Shown here: in pieces, positions 43,738-52,298 of the stretch | How positions within the stretch are numbered: the stretch's first letter is position 1 | Layout: each line of letters opens with the position of its first letter | Assembly: GCA_051878935.1 (NCBI GenBank) | Contig: JBJELB010000043.1 | Coordinates: forward strand, 1-52,298 | Direction: 5' to 3' | Length of the DNA stretch: 52,298 nt | Origin: CANQDT01 sp051878935 | GTDB taxonomy: Bacteria > Bacillota > Clostridia > Lachnospirales > Lachnospiraceae | Notes under the pieces: generated by a model | Told to the model about the DNA's origin: nothing | The model's database searches: none | What the model saw: the letters and a program-made list of their open reading frames with translations, nothing else | Translations under genes and position numbers: made by a program

Positions 43738-44700
43738 ATGAGGGAGATAACGATTACGAAGCAGGAAGAAGGACAAAGCCTGCAAAAGGTTCTGGCAAAA
43801 GTATTGTCACAGGCACCGAAAAGCTTTCTGTTTAAGATGCTTCGGAAAAAGAACATTAAACTCAATCAGAAGAAAGCAACCGGACAGGAAAAGCTGGTTG
43901 CGGGAGACCATATCCAGATTTACTTTTCGGAAGAGACATTTCTGCAGTTTTCCGGTGAAAAAAAGCAGGTCTTACAGGAACTTCCGCCTTCTGATTTAAG
44001 CATTGTTTATGAAGATGAAAATATCCTGATTTACAATAAACCGGCAGGGCTGCTGACGCAAAAAGCAAAACCGGAAGATTTGTCGGTCAATGATTATCTG
44101 CTGGCTCATTGTCAGCAGTCAGGATACAGTGTGATGATGAAGCCTTCGGTATGTAACCGGCTGGACCGCAATACCAGTGGACTGGTTCTGTGCGGAGTAT
44201 CCATGAAAGGACTGCAGGTATTATCGGAAGCGTTACGAAAACGTACACTGAATAAATATTATGTAACGATTGTTTGGGGGAGAATGCAGGGAAAACAGAT
44301 GCTTTCCGGTTATCTGAGCAAAAAGGAACAGACGAATCAGGTTACGGTTCTTGCAGAATCGACACCCGGCAGTTCCCGAATCGAAACGGAATATGAGGTT
44401 TTGGAAACAAATGGTGACTTTACGTATCTGAAAATTAAGCTGATAACGGGGAAAACACATCAGATTCGTGCCCACCTGGCATCGATTGGACATCCGATTG
44501 TGGGTGATTATAAGTATGGAAACAGGACAGTGAATGACAGACTAAAAAAACAATATGGCTGCAATTATCAGTTATTGCACGCATATGAAATCATGTTTGG
44601 TACAGTGCAAGGAGAATTGTCTTATTTATCAGGGAAAACATATCAGGCACCGCTGCCTCCTTTGTTTGCAAAGATAAAAGACGAGCTCATGAAAGGATGA
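43738..44700 (+). CDS. RluA-family pseudouridine synthase
   Basis: The 320-residue protein has an N-terminal S4-like RNA-binding domain (about 8-75) and the catalytic core with the nucleophilic aspartate in VCNRLDRNTSGLVLCG. It also has TGKTHQIRAHLASIGHPIVGD. It converts specific uridines in 23S rRNA or tRNA, but RluC/D-type specificity cannot be resolved from sequence. It starts at ATG 43738 after aggagaag. It is seven bases upstream of the recU gene. Confidence 0.92.
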   Translation: MREITITKQEEGQSLQKVLAKVLSQAPKSFLFKMLRKKNIKLNQKKATGQEKLVAGDHIQIYFSEETFLQFSGEKKQVLQELPPSDLSIVYEDENILIYNKPAGLLTQKAKPEDLSVNDYLLAHCQQSGYSVMMKPSVCNRLDRNTSGLVLCGVSMKGLQVLSEALRKRTLNKYYVTIVWGRMQGKQMLSGYLSKKEQTNQVTVLAESTPGSSRIETEYEVLETNGDFTYLKIKLITGKTHQIRAHLASIGHPIVGDYKYGNRTVNDRLKKQYGCNYQLLHAYEIMFGTVQGELSYLSGKTYQAPLPPLFAKIKDELMKG

Positions 44701-44706
44701 ATAGAA

Positions 44707-45249
44707 ATGGCTACCTGGAATTCACGTGGACTTCGAGGCTCTACGTTTGAAGATATGATAAATTACACGAATGAACAATATAGAGAAAAAAAGCTGGCAC
44801 TGATACAAAAGATACCAACTCCCATTAAACCAATCCGTATTGATCAGGAATCCAGGCATATTACACTCGCCTATTTTGATCAGAAGAGTACGGTGGATTA
44901 TGTGGGAGCAGTTCAGGGATACCCGGTTTGCTTTGACGCCAAGGAGTGTGCGACTGATACATTTCCATTGCGTAATGTTCACGAGCATCAGATACGGTTT
45001 ATGGAAGCCTTTGAACAGCAGGACGGAATCAGCTTTCTTTTAATCTATTTCACTCATCGAAATGAGTATTATTATTTGAGATTTTCAGAGCTTCTTCGAT
45101 TCTGGTCACGAATGGAGGAAGGAAAGCAAAAGAATTTTAAATATGAAGAATTGAATCCAAAGTATTTTCTGAGATCGGTCGGGAATATACAGATTCATTA
45201 TCTTGAGGGCTTGCAAAAAGATTTAGAAGAGCGTAACATTGACAAATAG
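44707..45249 (+). CDS. recU: Holliday junction resolvase RecU
   Basis: The 180-residue nuclease resolves Holliday junctions in Firmicutes. It shows the RecU features: NSRGLRGSTFEDMINYTNEQYRE at the start, IDQESRHITLAYFDQKSTVDYVG, and a metal site in PVCFDAKECATDTFPL. In Bacillus, recU pairs with ponA. Here it ends the long rRNA-modification run instead. Its last codons contain the -35 box of the hisZ promoter. Confidence 0.9.
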   Translation: MATWNSRGLRGSTFEDMINYTNEQYREKKLALIQKIPTPIKPIRIDQESRHITLAYFDQKSTVDYVGAVQGYPVCFDAKECATDTFPLRNVHEHQIRFMEAFEQQDGISFLLIYFTHRNEYYYLRFSELLRFWSRMEEGKQKNFKYEELNPKYFLRSVGNIQIHYLEGLQKDLEERNIDK

Positions 45250-45310
45250 AATGCTATCGTGTATGATAGACAAAGTGTTTTAACGAATTAGCACTTTAAT
45301 TCGATAAAGT
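45239..45310 (+). promoter_or_regulatory. hisZ operon promoter and structured leader
   Basis: TTGACA (45239-45244), 17-base spacer, TATGAT (45262-45267). An inverted repeat CTATC-N6-GATAG (45254-45258 and 45265-45269) overlaps the -10 box and is a possible operator. Downstream, CACTTT (45292-45297) can pair with either AAAGTG at 45272-45277 or AAAGTG at 45305-45310, and CGAATTA (45284-45290) with TAATTCG. This may be a switch-like leader. I see no run of His codons and no T-box. Confidence 0.55.
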
Positions 45311-45340
45311 GATGGTAAGATATATGGAGAGGATAAGATC

Positions 45341-46612
45341 ATGTTAGAGAAACTATTACATACTCCGGAGGGAGTCCGGGATATTTATGACAGTGAATGC
45401 CGTACGAAAATGGCGATAGAACAGAAGCTTCAATCGGTATTTCAATCCTACGGATATCGTAAAATCCAGACACCGACGTTTGAATTTTTTGATGTTTTTA
45501 ATCAGGAGAGAGGCTCGGTTCATTCAAATGAAATGTATAAGTTTTTTGACCGTGAAAATAACACATTGGTGTTGCGGCCGGATATGACTCCTTCTATTGC
45601 AAGATGTGTGGCACAGTATTATGCAGAAGAGAAGGAACCGATTCGTTTGTATTACAACGGAAATACCTTTTTAAACAATTCCCGTTACCAGGGAAAATTA
45701 AAGGAATTAACACATCTTGGTGCGGAATTGATTTTAGATGGTGATGCGGATGCAGATGCGGAAATCCTGGCCATGGTGATTGAAGGCTTGTTGGCAACCG
45801 GACTGAAAGAGTTTCAGATTGTTGTTGGTGAGGTCGGTTTCTTTAAGGGTATTGTGGAAGCTGCCGGTATTTCAGAAGAGCACGAAGAGGCTCTACGACA
45901 GGCTATTGAGACGAAGAATTATTTTGCATTGACGAACGTCTTAGATGAGATGGACATGGATGAGAACACCAGAAAGATTTTAATGGAATTCCAGGATTAT
46001 TATGGAGGTTTGGAATTATTAGACCGGGCAAAAGGGTTGACGAAACAGCCACGTTCTATCGCTGCGATTGAACGGCTGCAGGCTGTTTACCGTAACTTAT
46101 CCTATTATGGATACCAGAACTACATATCCTTCGATTTGGGGATGTTAAGTCAATACCATTATTATACAGGTATTATTTTTAAAGCGTATACCTATGGAAC
46201 CGGTGATGCAATCGTGACCGGAGGTCGTTATGATAATTTATTAAAACAGTTTGGCAAAGATGCGCCATCCATTGGATTTACTTTTTTGATTGATGAATTA
46301 ATGATGGCATTATCCGGTCAGAAGCTGATTCCGAAAACAGAGGATTCGAACACACTGATATTGTATTGTGACGAAAGCCGGGAGATGGCAATCCGGTTAG
46401 CCGGTATGTTCCGTAAACAGGGACTTGTGATAGAGCTGCTGTGCAAGCAGGAGGATAAGTCTTTGGAATACTATACAGCTTATGGAAAGACGCATCACAT
46501 AGGTGGTATATTATATCTGGAAAACAAGGACGAGGTAACAGTGATGGGAATGGCGGATGACACAGTGAATCGCGTATCCATCGATGATATGATGAAGGGA
46601 ATGAATGTATGA
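45341..46612 (+). CDS. hisZ: ATP phosphoribosyltransferase regulatory subunit
   Basis: The 423-residue protein is a HisRS-like paralogue that lacks aminoacylation and partners with short HisG to give histidine feedback inhibition. It keeps the class II synthetase fold motifs (GVRDIYDSE, LRPDMTPSIAR) and a degenerate C-terminal anticodon-binding-like end. It overlaps hisG by four bases (ATGA). The matching short HisG directly downstream fits its role. Confidence 0.95.
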   Translation: MLEKLLHTPEGVRDIYDSECRTKMAIEQKLQSVFQSYGYRKIQTPTFEFFDVFNQERGSVHSNEMYKFFDRENNTLVLRPDMTPSIARCVAQYYAEEKEPIRLYYNGNTFLNNSRYQGKLKELTHLGAELILDGDADADAEILAMVIEGLLATGLKEFQIVVGEVGFFKGIVEAAGISEEHEEALRQAIETKNYFALTNVLDEMDMDENTRKILMEFQDYYGGLELLDRAKGLTKQPRSIAAIERLQAVYRNLSYYGYQNYISFDLGMLSQYHYYTGIIFKAYTYGTGDAIVTGGRYDNLLKQFGKDAPSIGFTFLIDELMMALSGQKLIPKTEDSNTLILYCDESREMAIRLAGMFRKQGLVIELLCKQEDKSLEYYTAYGKTHHIGGILYLENKDEVTVMGMADDTVNRVSIDDMMKGMNV

Positions 46613-47262
46613 GATACTTAACATTTGCATTGGCAAAAGGACGACTGGCAAAGAAAACACTGGAACTGTTTGAACAGATTGGTATTACTTGTGACGAGAT
46701 GAAGGATCCTCATACACGGAAACTGATTTTTGTAAACGAAGAATTGAAATTGCGTTTTTTCTTATCGAAGGCAAGTGATGTGCCGACCTATGTGGAGTAT
46801 GGTGCTGCAGATATCGGTGTCGTTGGTGCTGATACTATTTTAGAAGAGGGCAGAAATCTGTATGAAGTGCTGGATCTGGGCTTCGGAAAATGTCGGATGT
46901 GTGTCTGTGGACCGTCATCCACCAGAGAGTATTTAGAGCATACGGAGCGCATTCGTGTTGCTTCGAAATACACAAATATTGCAAAAGATTATTTCTATAA
47001 CAAGCGTCATCAGACAGTAGAATTGATCAAGTTAAATGGTTCCGTAGAACTGGCACCGATTGTAGGGTTGTCCGAGGTCATCGTCGATATTGTTGAGACA
47101 GGATCGACATTGAAAGAAAACGGATTAGAGGTTTTGGAAGAGGTTTGTCCATTGTCTGCCAAGATGGTAGTGAATCAGGTCAGTATGAAGATGGAACAGG
47201 AACGGATTCGCGAGTTGATTCAGAAGCTGCGTGATTTATTGGAAAAGGAGTCGGAAAAGTAG
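46609..47262 (+). CDS. hisG: ATP phosphoribosyltransferase, short form
   Basis: The 217-residue catalytic subunit starts histidine synthesis from ATP and PRPP. It is of the short form without the C-terminal regulatory domain, as expected next to hisZ. Features are ALAKGRLAKKTLELFEQIG, the AADIGVVGADTI loop and the PRPP motif IVDIVETGSTLKENGL. hisD starts immediately after its stop codon. Confidence 0.97.
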   Translation: MRYLTFALAKGRLAKKTLELFEQIGITCDEMKDPHTRKLIFVNEELKLRFFLSKASDVPTYVEYGAADIGVVGADTILEEGRNLYEVLDLGFGKCRMCVCGPSSTREYLEHTERIRVASKYTNIAKDYFYNKRHQTVELIKLNGSVELAPIVGLSEVIVDIVETGSTLKENGLEVLEEVCPLSAKMVVNQVSMKMEQERIRELIQKLRDLLEKESEK

Positions 47263-48561
47263 ATGAGAACAGTAGCATTAACAAAAGAAACAGTAAAAGA
47301 TATTTTGAGTGATTTATTGAAGAGAAGTCCGGGCCAGTACGGCACGTATGCAGATGCAGTGCAGAGCATAGTCGATACGGTCAGAGATCAGGGCGATGCA
47401 GCGTTGTTTTCTTATACCAAACAGTTCGATGGTGTGGAGATGTCTGCAGAGAAACTATTAGTGACCGAGGAAGAAATCGCTCAGGCATATGAATCCGTGG
47501 ATGAGGAATTAATTACAATTATTCGGAAGTCTCTGGTTAATATCCGTGATTTTCATGAAAAACAAAAGCAAAACAGCTGGTTTGACGCAAAACCGGACGG
47601 TTCTATCTTAGGACAAAAGGTGACTGCGCTTAGCCGTGTTGGCGTCTATGTGCCGGGAGGAAAAGCGGTTTATCCATCTTCCGTATTGATGAATATTGTC
47701 CCTGCACAGGTCGCAGGTGTGGAAGAAATCATTATGGTAACCCCGCCGGGAAAAGATGGAAAGGTGAATCCGACAACGTTAGTTGCAGCAAAGGAAGCCG
47801 GAGCAACGAAAGTATATAAAGTAGGTGGAGCACAGGCGATAGCGGCACTTGCTTATGGTACGGAGTCGATTCCAAAGGTGGATAAGATTGTCGGACCGGG
47901 GAATATTTATGTAGCACTGGCAAAAAAAGCGGTTTATGGACATGTAAGCATTGATTCGATTGCAGGACCAAGTGAGATTCTGGTACTGGCAGATGAAACA
48001 GCAAATCCCCGTTTTGTTGCAGCCGATCTGCTGTCGCAGGCAGAGCATGACGAGTTGGCAAGTGCGATTCTGGTTACCACCAGCCGTGAATTGGCAGATG
48101 CAGTATCCGAAGAAGTAGATGCATTTGTACAGCAGCTGTCAAGAAAAGAGATATTAAAGAAATCACTTGAGAATTATGGCTATATTTTAATTGCAGACAC
48201 TATGGATGAGGCGATTGAGGTAACAAATGAGATTGCTTCCGAACATCTGGAAATCGTGACGAAGAATCCGTTTGAAACAATGACAAAGATAAAAAATGCA
48301 GGAGCAATTTTTATTGGAGAATATTCATCGGAGCCATTGGGAGATTATTTTGCAGGACCGAATCATGTGTTGCCGACGAATGGAACCGCTAAATTTTTCT
48401 CTGCATTAAGTGTAGATGATTTTATCAAGAAATCAAGTATTATTTATTATTCGAAAGAGGCATTAGAGCCGGTTCATAAGGATATTATACAGTTTGCAGA
48501 ATCTGAACAGCTGACGGCTCATGCCAATTCGATCCGCGTACGCTTTGAGAACCAGGAGTAG
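47263..48561 (+). CDS. hisD: Histidinol dehydrogenase
   Basis: The 432-residue zinc enzyme oxidises L-histidinol to histidine in the last two steps. Conserved blocks are GVYVPGGKAVYPSSVLMN, the catalytic region VDKIVGPGNIYV and QAEHDELASAILVT, and GPNHVLPTNGTAKF. It starts at ATG 47263, abutting the hisG stop, with a ribosome site inside hisG (ggaaaaggag). hisB follows after 12 bases. Confidence 0.97.
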   Translation: MRTVALTKETVKDILSDLLKRSPGQYGTYADAVQSIVDTVRDQGDAALFSYTKQFDGVEMSAEKLLVTEEEIAQAYESVDEELITIIRKSLVNIRDFHEKQKQNSWFDAKPDGSILGQKVTALSRVGVYVPGGKAVYPSSVLMNIVPAQVAGVEEIIMVTPPGKDGKVNPTTLVAAKEAGATKVYKVGGAQAIAALAYGTESIPKVDKIVGPGNIYVALAKKAVYGHVSIDSIAGPSEILVLADETANPRFVAADLLSQAEHDELASAILVTTSRELADAVSEEVDAFVQQLSRKEILKKSLENYGYILIADTMDEAIEVTNEIASEHLEIVTKNPFETMTKIKNAGAIFIGEYSSEPLGDYFAGPNHVLPTNGTAKFFSALSVDDFIKKSSIIYYSKEALEPVHKDIIQFAESEQLTAHANSIRVRFENQE

Positions 48562-48573
48562 GAGGTACAAAAA

Positions 48574-49164
48574 ATGTCACAAAGAAAAGCTGCTATTGAG
48601 AGAAATACTGCAGAAACCCGGATTGCATTACGTTTGAATATCGATGGAAACGGAACAGCAGAAGTGAAAACCGGAATTGGTTTTCTGGATCACATGTTAA
48701 CAAATTTTGCGAGACATGGTTTCTTTGATATCGTTGCGGATGTAACAGGAGATTTGGAGGTTGATACTCATCACACCGTGGAAGACCTGGGAATCGTATT
48801 AGGTCAGGCTGTGAAAGAAGCTATCGGTGATAAAGCAGGCATTAAACGGTATGGCTCGTTTATTCTGCCTATGGATGAGACCTTGATGCTTTGTTCCCTG
48901 GATTTGTGTGGTCGTCCGTACCTGAATTTTGATGTGGATTTCACTGTGGAACGTGTCGGAGAATTTGAAACGGAAATGGTAAGAGAATTCTTTTATGCGG
49001 TATCTTATAGCGCAGGAATGAATCTTCATATCAAACAGTTGAGTGGTGGGAATAATCATCATATGATTGAGGCAATCTTCAAAGCGTTTGCGAAAGCCCT
49101 GGATATTGCTACGATGACAGAGGAACGATGTACGGGAGTCTTATCAACAAAAGGCAGTTTGTAG
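48574..49164 (+). CDS. hisB: Imidazoleglycerol-phosphate dehydratase
   Basis: The 196-residue enzyme is the single-domain HisB, without the phosphatase domain found in enterobacteria. Motifs are GFLDHMLTNFARHG, HHTVEDLGIVLGQA and GGNNHHMIEAIFKAFAK, the Mn-binding histidine clusters. It starts behind aggaggt. hisI follows 15 bases later. Confidence 0.97.
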   Translation: MSQRKAAIERNTAETRIALRLNIDGNGTAEVKTGIGFLDHMLTNFARHGFFDIVADVTGDLEVDTHHTVEDLGIVLGQAVKEAIGDKAGIKRYGSFILPMDETLMLCSLDLCGRPYLNFDVDFTVERVGEFETEMVREFFYAVSYSAGMNLHIKQLSGGNNHHMIEAIFKAFAKALDIATMTEERCTGVLSTKGSL

Positions 49165-49179
49165 AAACAGGAGTACGAG

Positions 49180-49512
49180 ATGAAAGCAGAATTATCCTTT
49201 TCACAGTTTAAATGTAACAGCGATGGATTAATACCGGTGATTGTTCAGGAAGCAGAGACGAAGGACGTGTTGATGCTTGCCTATATGAACGAGGAAGCAT
49301 ATGAGAAAACCGTTCAGACAGGGAAAATGACATATTACAGCCGGTCGAGACAGAAACTTTGGTTGAAGGGAGAAACATCAGGACATTTCCAATATCTGCA
49401 CGAACTTCGTCTTGATTGTGACAATGACACGATTCTTGCAGTGGTGACACAAGAAGGCGCTGCATGTCATACAGGCGCTCACTCCTGCTTTTTCCAATCA
49501 CTGGCAAAGTAA
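49180..49512 (+). CDS. hisI: Phosphoribosyl-AMP cyclohydrolase
   Basis: The 110-residue protein has the HisI domain only: VIVQEAETKDVLMLAYMNEEA, TYYSRSRQKLWLKGETSGH and the zinc/magnesium site DCDNDTILAVV...CHTG. There is no fused HisE pyrophosphohydrolase, so hisE and the remaining his genes (hisA, hisF, hisH, hisC) must lie elsewhere. It is the last gene of the operon. Confidence 0.96.
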   Translation: MKAELSFSQFKCNSDGLIPVIVQEAETKDVLMLAYMNEEAYEKTVQTGKMTYYSRSRQKLWLKGETSGHFQYLHELRLDCDNDTILAVVTQEGAACHTGAHSCFFQSLAK

Positions 49513-49551
49513 AAAAGCTGCTGTGACGGAAGATCCGTCACGGCAGCTTTT
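49511..49551. terminator. Bidirectional terminator of the his operon
   Basis: AAAAAAGCTGC (49511-49521) plus GTGACGGA pairs with TCCGTCAC plus GCAGCTTTTTT, a stem of about 19 bp with one T-G pair. It also terminates the minus-strand cysteine-rich gene. Confidence 0.92.
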
Positions 49552-49566
49552 TTCATAGTTCGTAAA

Positions 49567-49773
49567 TTAGAAGATTGATCCGCCACCACAGCAGCAGGAT
49601 AAGATTAAAATAAGTGGAATGATGTCACTGCATCCGCAATTGTGTTCATCGCCCATGTGACCGTTGCAGCAGCAAAGAAGGATCAGAATCCAGATCCAGT
49701 TAGAGGAACCTCCTCCAAAGAATCCACATTCGTCGTTGCATGTGCCGCAGTGTGTAGCTGCTAAATCGCTCAT
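49567..49773 (-). CDS. Cysteine- and glycine-rich small protein with two hydrophobic segments
   Basis: The 68-residue product has 11 cysteines, including two CCC triplets, each directly after a hydrophobic stretch (WIWILILLCCC and IIPLILILSCCC), plus C-G-T-C and GGG patches. The strong ribosome site aggagg on the minus strand and its own gap suggest a real gene. It resembles small cysteine-rich hydrophobic proteins sometimes tied to spore coat or membrane in clostridia, but I cannot assign a family. It lies between the convergent his operon and the divergent hydratase gene. Confidence 0.75.
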   Translation of the reverse strand: MSDLAATHCGTCNDECGFFGGGSSNWIWILILLCCCNGHMGDEHNCGCSDIIPLILILSCCCGGGSIF

Positions 49774-49827
49774 ATATAAGCCTCCTAAATTCTTTTACAG
49801 TTCATATTATGCACTGATTTCAAAAAG

Positions 49828-49856
49828 TTGCGTAAAATTTCACACTGTGTTATAAT
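49828..49856 (+). promoter_or_regulatory. Predicted SigA promoter of the hydratase gene
   Basis: TTGCGT (49828-49833), 17-base spacer, TATAAT (49851-49856). Ribosome site ggagga follows. Confidence 0.65.
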
Positions 49857-49886
49857 GATGAGAAATTGATTTTTGGAGGAACAGGA

Positions 49887-52175
49887 ATGATAACTTTATA
49901 CAATAGTGGTGCCTATCTTTTAGGTGGTAAAGAAATCATTGCAGATGACGCTGATGGAAGAGCAAAGCTTGCAGCAAAGCTCGGAGCAGAGCCGGATGCA
50001 AAAGAAGCAGCTAAGAACACCATGGCATATGGTATTTTAGAAGCACATAATACATCAGGAAATATGGAAAAGCTTCAGATTAAATTTGATAAACTGACTT
50101 CCCATGACATTACCTTTGTTGGTATTATTCAGACAGCGCGTGCCAGCGGACTTGAGAAATTCCCAATTCCATATGTATTGACGAATTGTCATAACAGTTT
50201 GTGTGCTGTTGGCGGTACGATTAATGAAGATGACCATATGTTTGGCCTTTCTTGTGCAAAGAAGTATGGTGGAATGTATGTTCCTCCTCATCAGGCAGTG
50301 ATTCATCAGTTCGCGCGCGAGATGCTAGCAGCTGGTGGTGCTATGATTCTTGGTTCCGATAGTCATACCCGTTATGGTGCATTAGGTACGATGGCGGTAG
50401 GTGAAGGCGGACCGGAAATCGTGAAGCAGTTGTTATCCAAAACATATGATATTAATATGCCGGGCGTTGTTGGTGTGTACTTAACAGGCAAACCGCAGTC
50501 GGGTGTTGGTCCTCAGGACGTGGCACTGGCGATTATTGGTGCAGTATTTGCCAATGGATATGTTAACAACAAAGTCATGGAGTTTGTTGGCGATGGTATC
50601 GCAAACTTAACACCGGATTTCCGTATTGGAATTGATGTTATGACGACGGAAACAACATGTCTTTCTTCTATCTGGAAAACAGATGATCAGATTAAGGATT
50701 TCTATGCAATCCACGGAAGACCGGAAGATTATAAAGAATTAAATCCTGGTGATGTAACTTACTATGATGGTATGATTTATGTAGATTTAAGTAAGATTAA
50801 ACCTATGATTGCCATGCCATTCCATCCGAGCAATGTATACACGATTGAAGAACTGAATGCGAATCTGGAGGATATCTTAGCAGATGTTGAAAAGAAAGCG
50901 TTAGTCAGCTTGGATAATAACAAAGTGAAGTTCTCTTTAAGAGATAAGATTCGTGATGGAAAGTTATATGTAGAGCAGGGTGTTATCGCTGGTTGTGCCG
51001 GAGGAGGATTTGAGAATATCTGCGATGCGGCTGATATCTTACGCGGTAATAACATTGGTTCTGATGAATTTACCTTAAGTGTATATCCGGCCAGCCAGCC
51101 AATCTTTATGGAATTAGTAAAGAATGGTGTTGCAGCTGATTTGATGGCATCCGGTGCGGTATTACGTACTGCATTCTGCGGTCCTTGCTTTGGTGCAGGA
51201 GATGTACCGGCTAATAATGGCCTTAGCGTCCGTCACTCTACAAGAAACTTCCCGAACCGTGAAGGATCAAAAGTAACAAATGGACAGATTGCCTCTGTAG
51301 CATTAATGGATGCCCGTTCTATCGCTGCAACTGCGGCAAATAAGGGTTACTTAACAGCGGCAACGGACATCGATGTGAATTATGCAAAACCAAAATATTT
51401 CTTTGATAAGACAATCTATGAGAATCGTGTTTATAATGGATTACATCATCCTCAACCTGAGGTAGATATTAAATTTGGCCCGAACATTGTTGACTGGCCT
51501 GCGATGTCACCTCTTACAGATAACCTGATCTTAAAAGTGGTATCTGAGATTCATGATCCGGTTACAACGACCGATGAGTTGATTCCATCCGGTGAGACAT
51601 CCTCGTATCGTTCCAATCCGTTAGGTCTGGCTGAGTTTACGCTTTCCAGAAAAGATCCTGCATATGTTGGGCGTGCCAAAGAGATTCAGTTAGCAGAGAA
51701 AGCAAGATGTGCAGGTCAGAATCCTGAAGAGGCGGTATCGGAACTCACCAGAGTATATGAAACAATTAGCAAACATGTTGATCATCTGGATAAAGAAACG
51801 ACAGGAATCGGCAGTACCATTTTTGCAGTAAAGCCGGGGGATGGTTCTGCACGTGAACAGGCAGCGTCCTGTCAAAAAGTATTAGGCGGCTGGGCGAATA
51901 TCGCAAATGAGTATGCTACAAAACGTTATCGTTCCAACTTAATTAACTGGGGTATGCTGCCATTCATTATCAAAGGAGAATTGCCGTTTAAGAATGGCGA
52001 TTACCTGTATATCCCGAATATTTCAGAAGCGATTGCAGATAAGAAGGATGTCATTAAAGCATATGTAGTGAATGATACATTTACAGAGTTTGATCTGACG
52101 GTAGGAGAACTAACGGATGATGAGAGAGCAATTATCTTAAAGGGATGTCTGATCAACTATAATAGAAACGAATAA
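49887..52175 (+). CDS. Aconitase-family hydratase
   Basis: The 762-residue protein has the aconitase superfamily layout. The 4Fe-4S cysteine regions are NCHNSLC (about 101-107) and AFCGPCFGAGD (about 430-440). Substrate/phosphate-site motifs include GSDSHTRYGALGTMAVGEGG, and a C-terminal swivel domain is present. It is expected to catalyse citrate-isocitrate type dehydration/rehydration. Many Lachnospiraceae annotate it only as hydratase, and the substrate may differ. The start is ATG 49887 after ggagga; seven upstream codons from a TTG are rejected. Confidence 0.85.
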   Translation: MITLYNSGAYLLGGKEIIADDADGRAKLAAKLGAEPDAKEAAKNTMAYGILEAHNTSGNMEKLQIKFDKLTSHDITFVGIIQTARASGLEKFPIPYVLTNCHNSLCAVGGTINEDDHMFGLSCAKKYGGMYVPPHQAVIHQFAREMLAAGGAMILGSDSHTRYGALGTMAVGEGGPEIVKQLLSKTYDINMPGVVGVYLTGKPQSGVGPQDVALAIIGAVFANGYVNNKVMEFVGDGIANLTPDFRIGIDVMTTETTCLSSIWKTDDQIKDFYAIHGRPEDYKELNPGDVTYYDGMIYVDLSKIKPMIAMPFHPSNVYTIEELNANLEDILADVEKKALVSLDNNKVKFSLRDKIRDGKLYVEQGVIAGCAGGGFENICDAADILRGNNIGSDEFTLSVYPASQPIFMELVKNGVAADLMASGAVLRTAFCGPCFGAGDVPANNGLSVRHSTRNFPNREGSKVTNGQIASVALMDARSIAATAANKGYLTAATDIDVNYAKPKYFFDKTIYENRVYNGLHHPQPEVDIKFGPNIVDWPAMSPLTDNLILKVVSEIHDPVTTTDELIPSGETSSYRSNPLGLAEFTLSRKDPAYVGRAKEIQLAEKARCAGQNPEEAVSELTRVYETISKHVDHLDKETTGIGSTIFAVKPGDGSAREQAASCQKVLGGWANIANEYATKRYRSNLINWGMLPFIIKGELPFKNGDYLYIPNISEAIADKKDVIKAYVVNDTFTEFDLTVGELTDDERAIILKGCLINYNRNE

Positions 52176-52189
52176 TACGTATCAGATGA

Positions 52190-52219
52190 AAGGGTTGCCT
52201 TAATTGGTAGCCCTTTTTT
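52190..52219 (+). terminator. Intrinsic terminator after the hydratase gene
   Basis: AAGGGTTGCC (52190-52199) pairs with GGTAGCCCTT (52206-52215), with two G-U pairs, followed by T residues to 52219. Confidence 0.85.
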
Positions 52220-52224
52220 CAAAA

Positions 52225-52298
52225 GTGCGCCTAGCGGCGCACGTTTCCAACAGGTGCAAGTCCTGAATCCGCCCGGTAGTGGGAAGGATATAGCCGAA
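52225..52298 (+). mobile_element. 5' end of a probable group II intron, cut by the window end
   Basis: The sequence begins GTGCGCC and forms a short stem with GGCGCAC (52225-52241), matching the GUGYG consensus at a group II intron 5' splice site. Domain I-like sequence follows (aggtgcaagtcctgaa), reminiscent of the AGGGUGAGAGUCCCGAA segment of class C introns. It lies five bases after the terminator T-run, the known insertion preference of class C introns. The ribozyme core and any reverse transcriptase are outside the window. Confidence 0.6.

Noticed and set aside
45268..45340. T-box leader before hisZ
   Set aside because: The leader is too short and lacks the conserved T-box antiterminator sequence.

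Overview
The window looks like chromosomal DNA of a low-to-mid GC, endospore-forming Firmicute, most likely Lachnospiraceae (Clostridia). Supporting signs are spoIVA with a SigE-like promoter, recU, hisZ with short-form HisG, a CBS/DRTGG-type inorganic pyrophosphatase, a two-OB-fold single-strand binding protein, a dockerin-bearing glycoside hydrolase, strong AGGAGG-type ribosome binding sites and TTGACA-17-TATAAT promoters. The family assignment is inference from gene content, not from a marker gene.

Layout. 1-6365: end of an unknown gene, SSB, then dapA-dapB-nadE and a manganese-type pyrophosphatase. 6366-15052: an accessory surface region. A periodic promoter-like array precedes a secreted Ig-like protein. 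It is followed by an apparent operon of an acyltransferase, a glycosyltransferase/CDP-glycerol transferase fusion, a second secreted Ig-like protein and a secreted M14 metallopeptidase, then a decayed RCC1-repeat gene, other gene debris, an orphan promoter-terminator unit and a small Xre regulator. 15309-21805: a solute-binding lipoprotein, a convergent fucose/arabinose-isomerase-family enzyme, a nuclease-helicase fusion and a patatin-like lipase. 22212-25372: DAHP synthase, rimM-trmD and an AraC regulator divergent from a 1408-residue GH30 enzyme (25570-29796). 29916-45249: translation, ribosome-assembly, genome-maintenance and sporulation housekeeping genes (rplS, rbgA, rnhB, yraN, pgeF, der, plsY, gpsA, spoIVA, a small alarmone synthetase, rRNA and pseudouridine enzymes, a YgiQ-type radical SAM protein, recU). 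45341-49512: a histidine operon hisZ-hisG-hisD-hisB-hisI. 49567-52175: a cysteine-rich mini-protein and an aconitase-family hydratase. The window ends inside what looks like the 5' end of a group II intron placed just after a terminator.

The most striking structure is a pair of very long palindromic elements, 21803-22214 and 30325-30752. Each folds end to end into one rod. Their outer arms are unrelated in sequence, yet each arm is almost perfectly complementary to its own partner, while the apical domain is conserved between copies. This is the best candidate here for an undescribed structured RNA or palindromic mobile element. Next in interest are a probable type I toxin gene (13-residue hydrophobic peptide with its own promoter, 5' hairpin, terminator and possible ribosome-site sequestration) at 31669-31832, and the 30-bp-periodic promoter-like array at 6453-6680.
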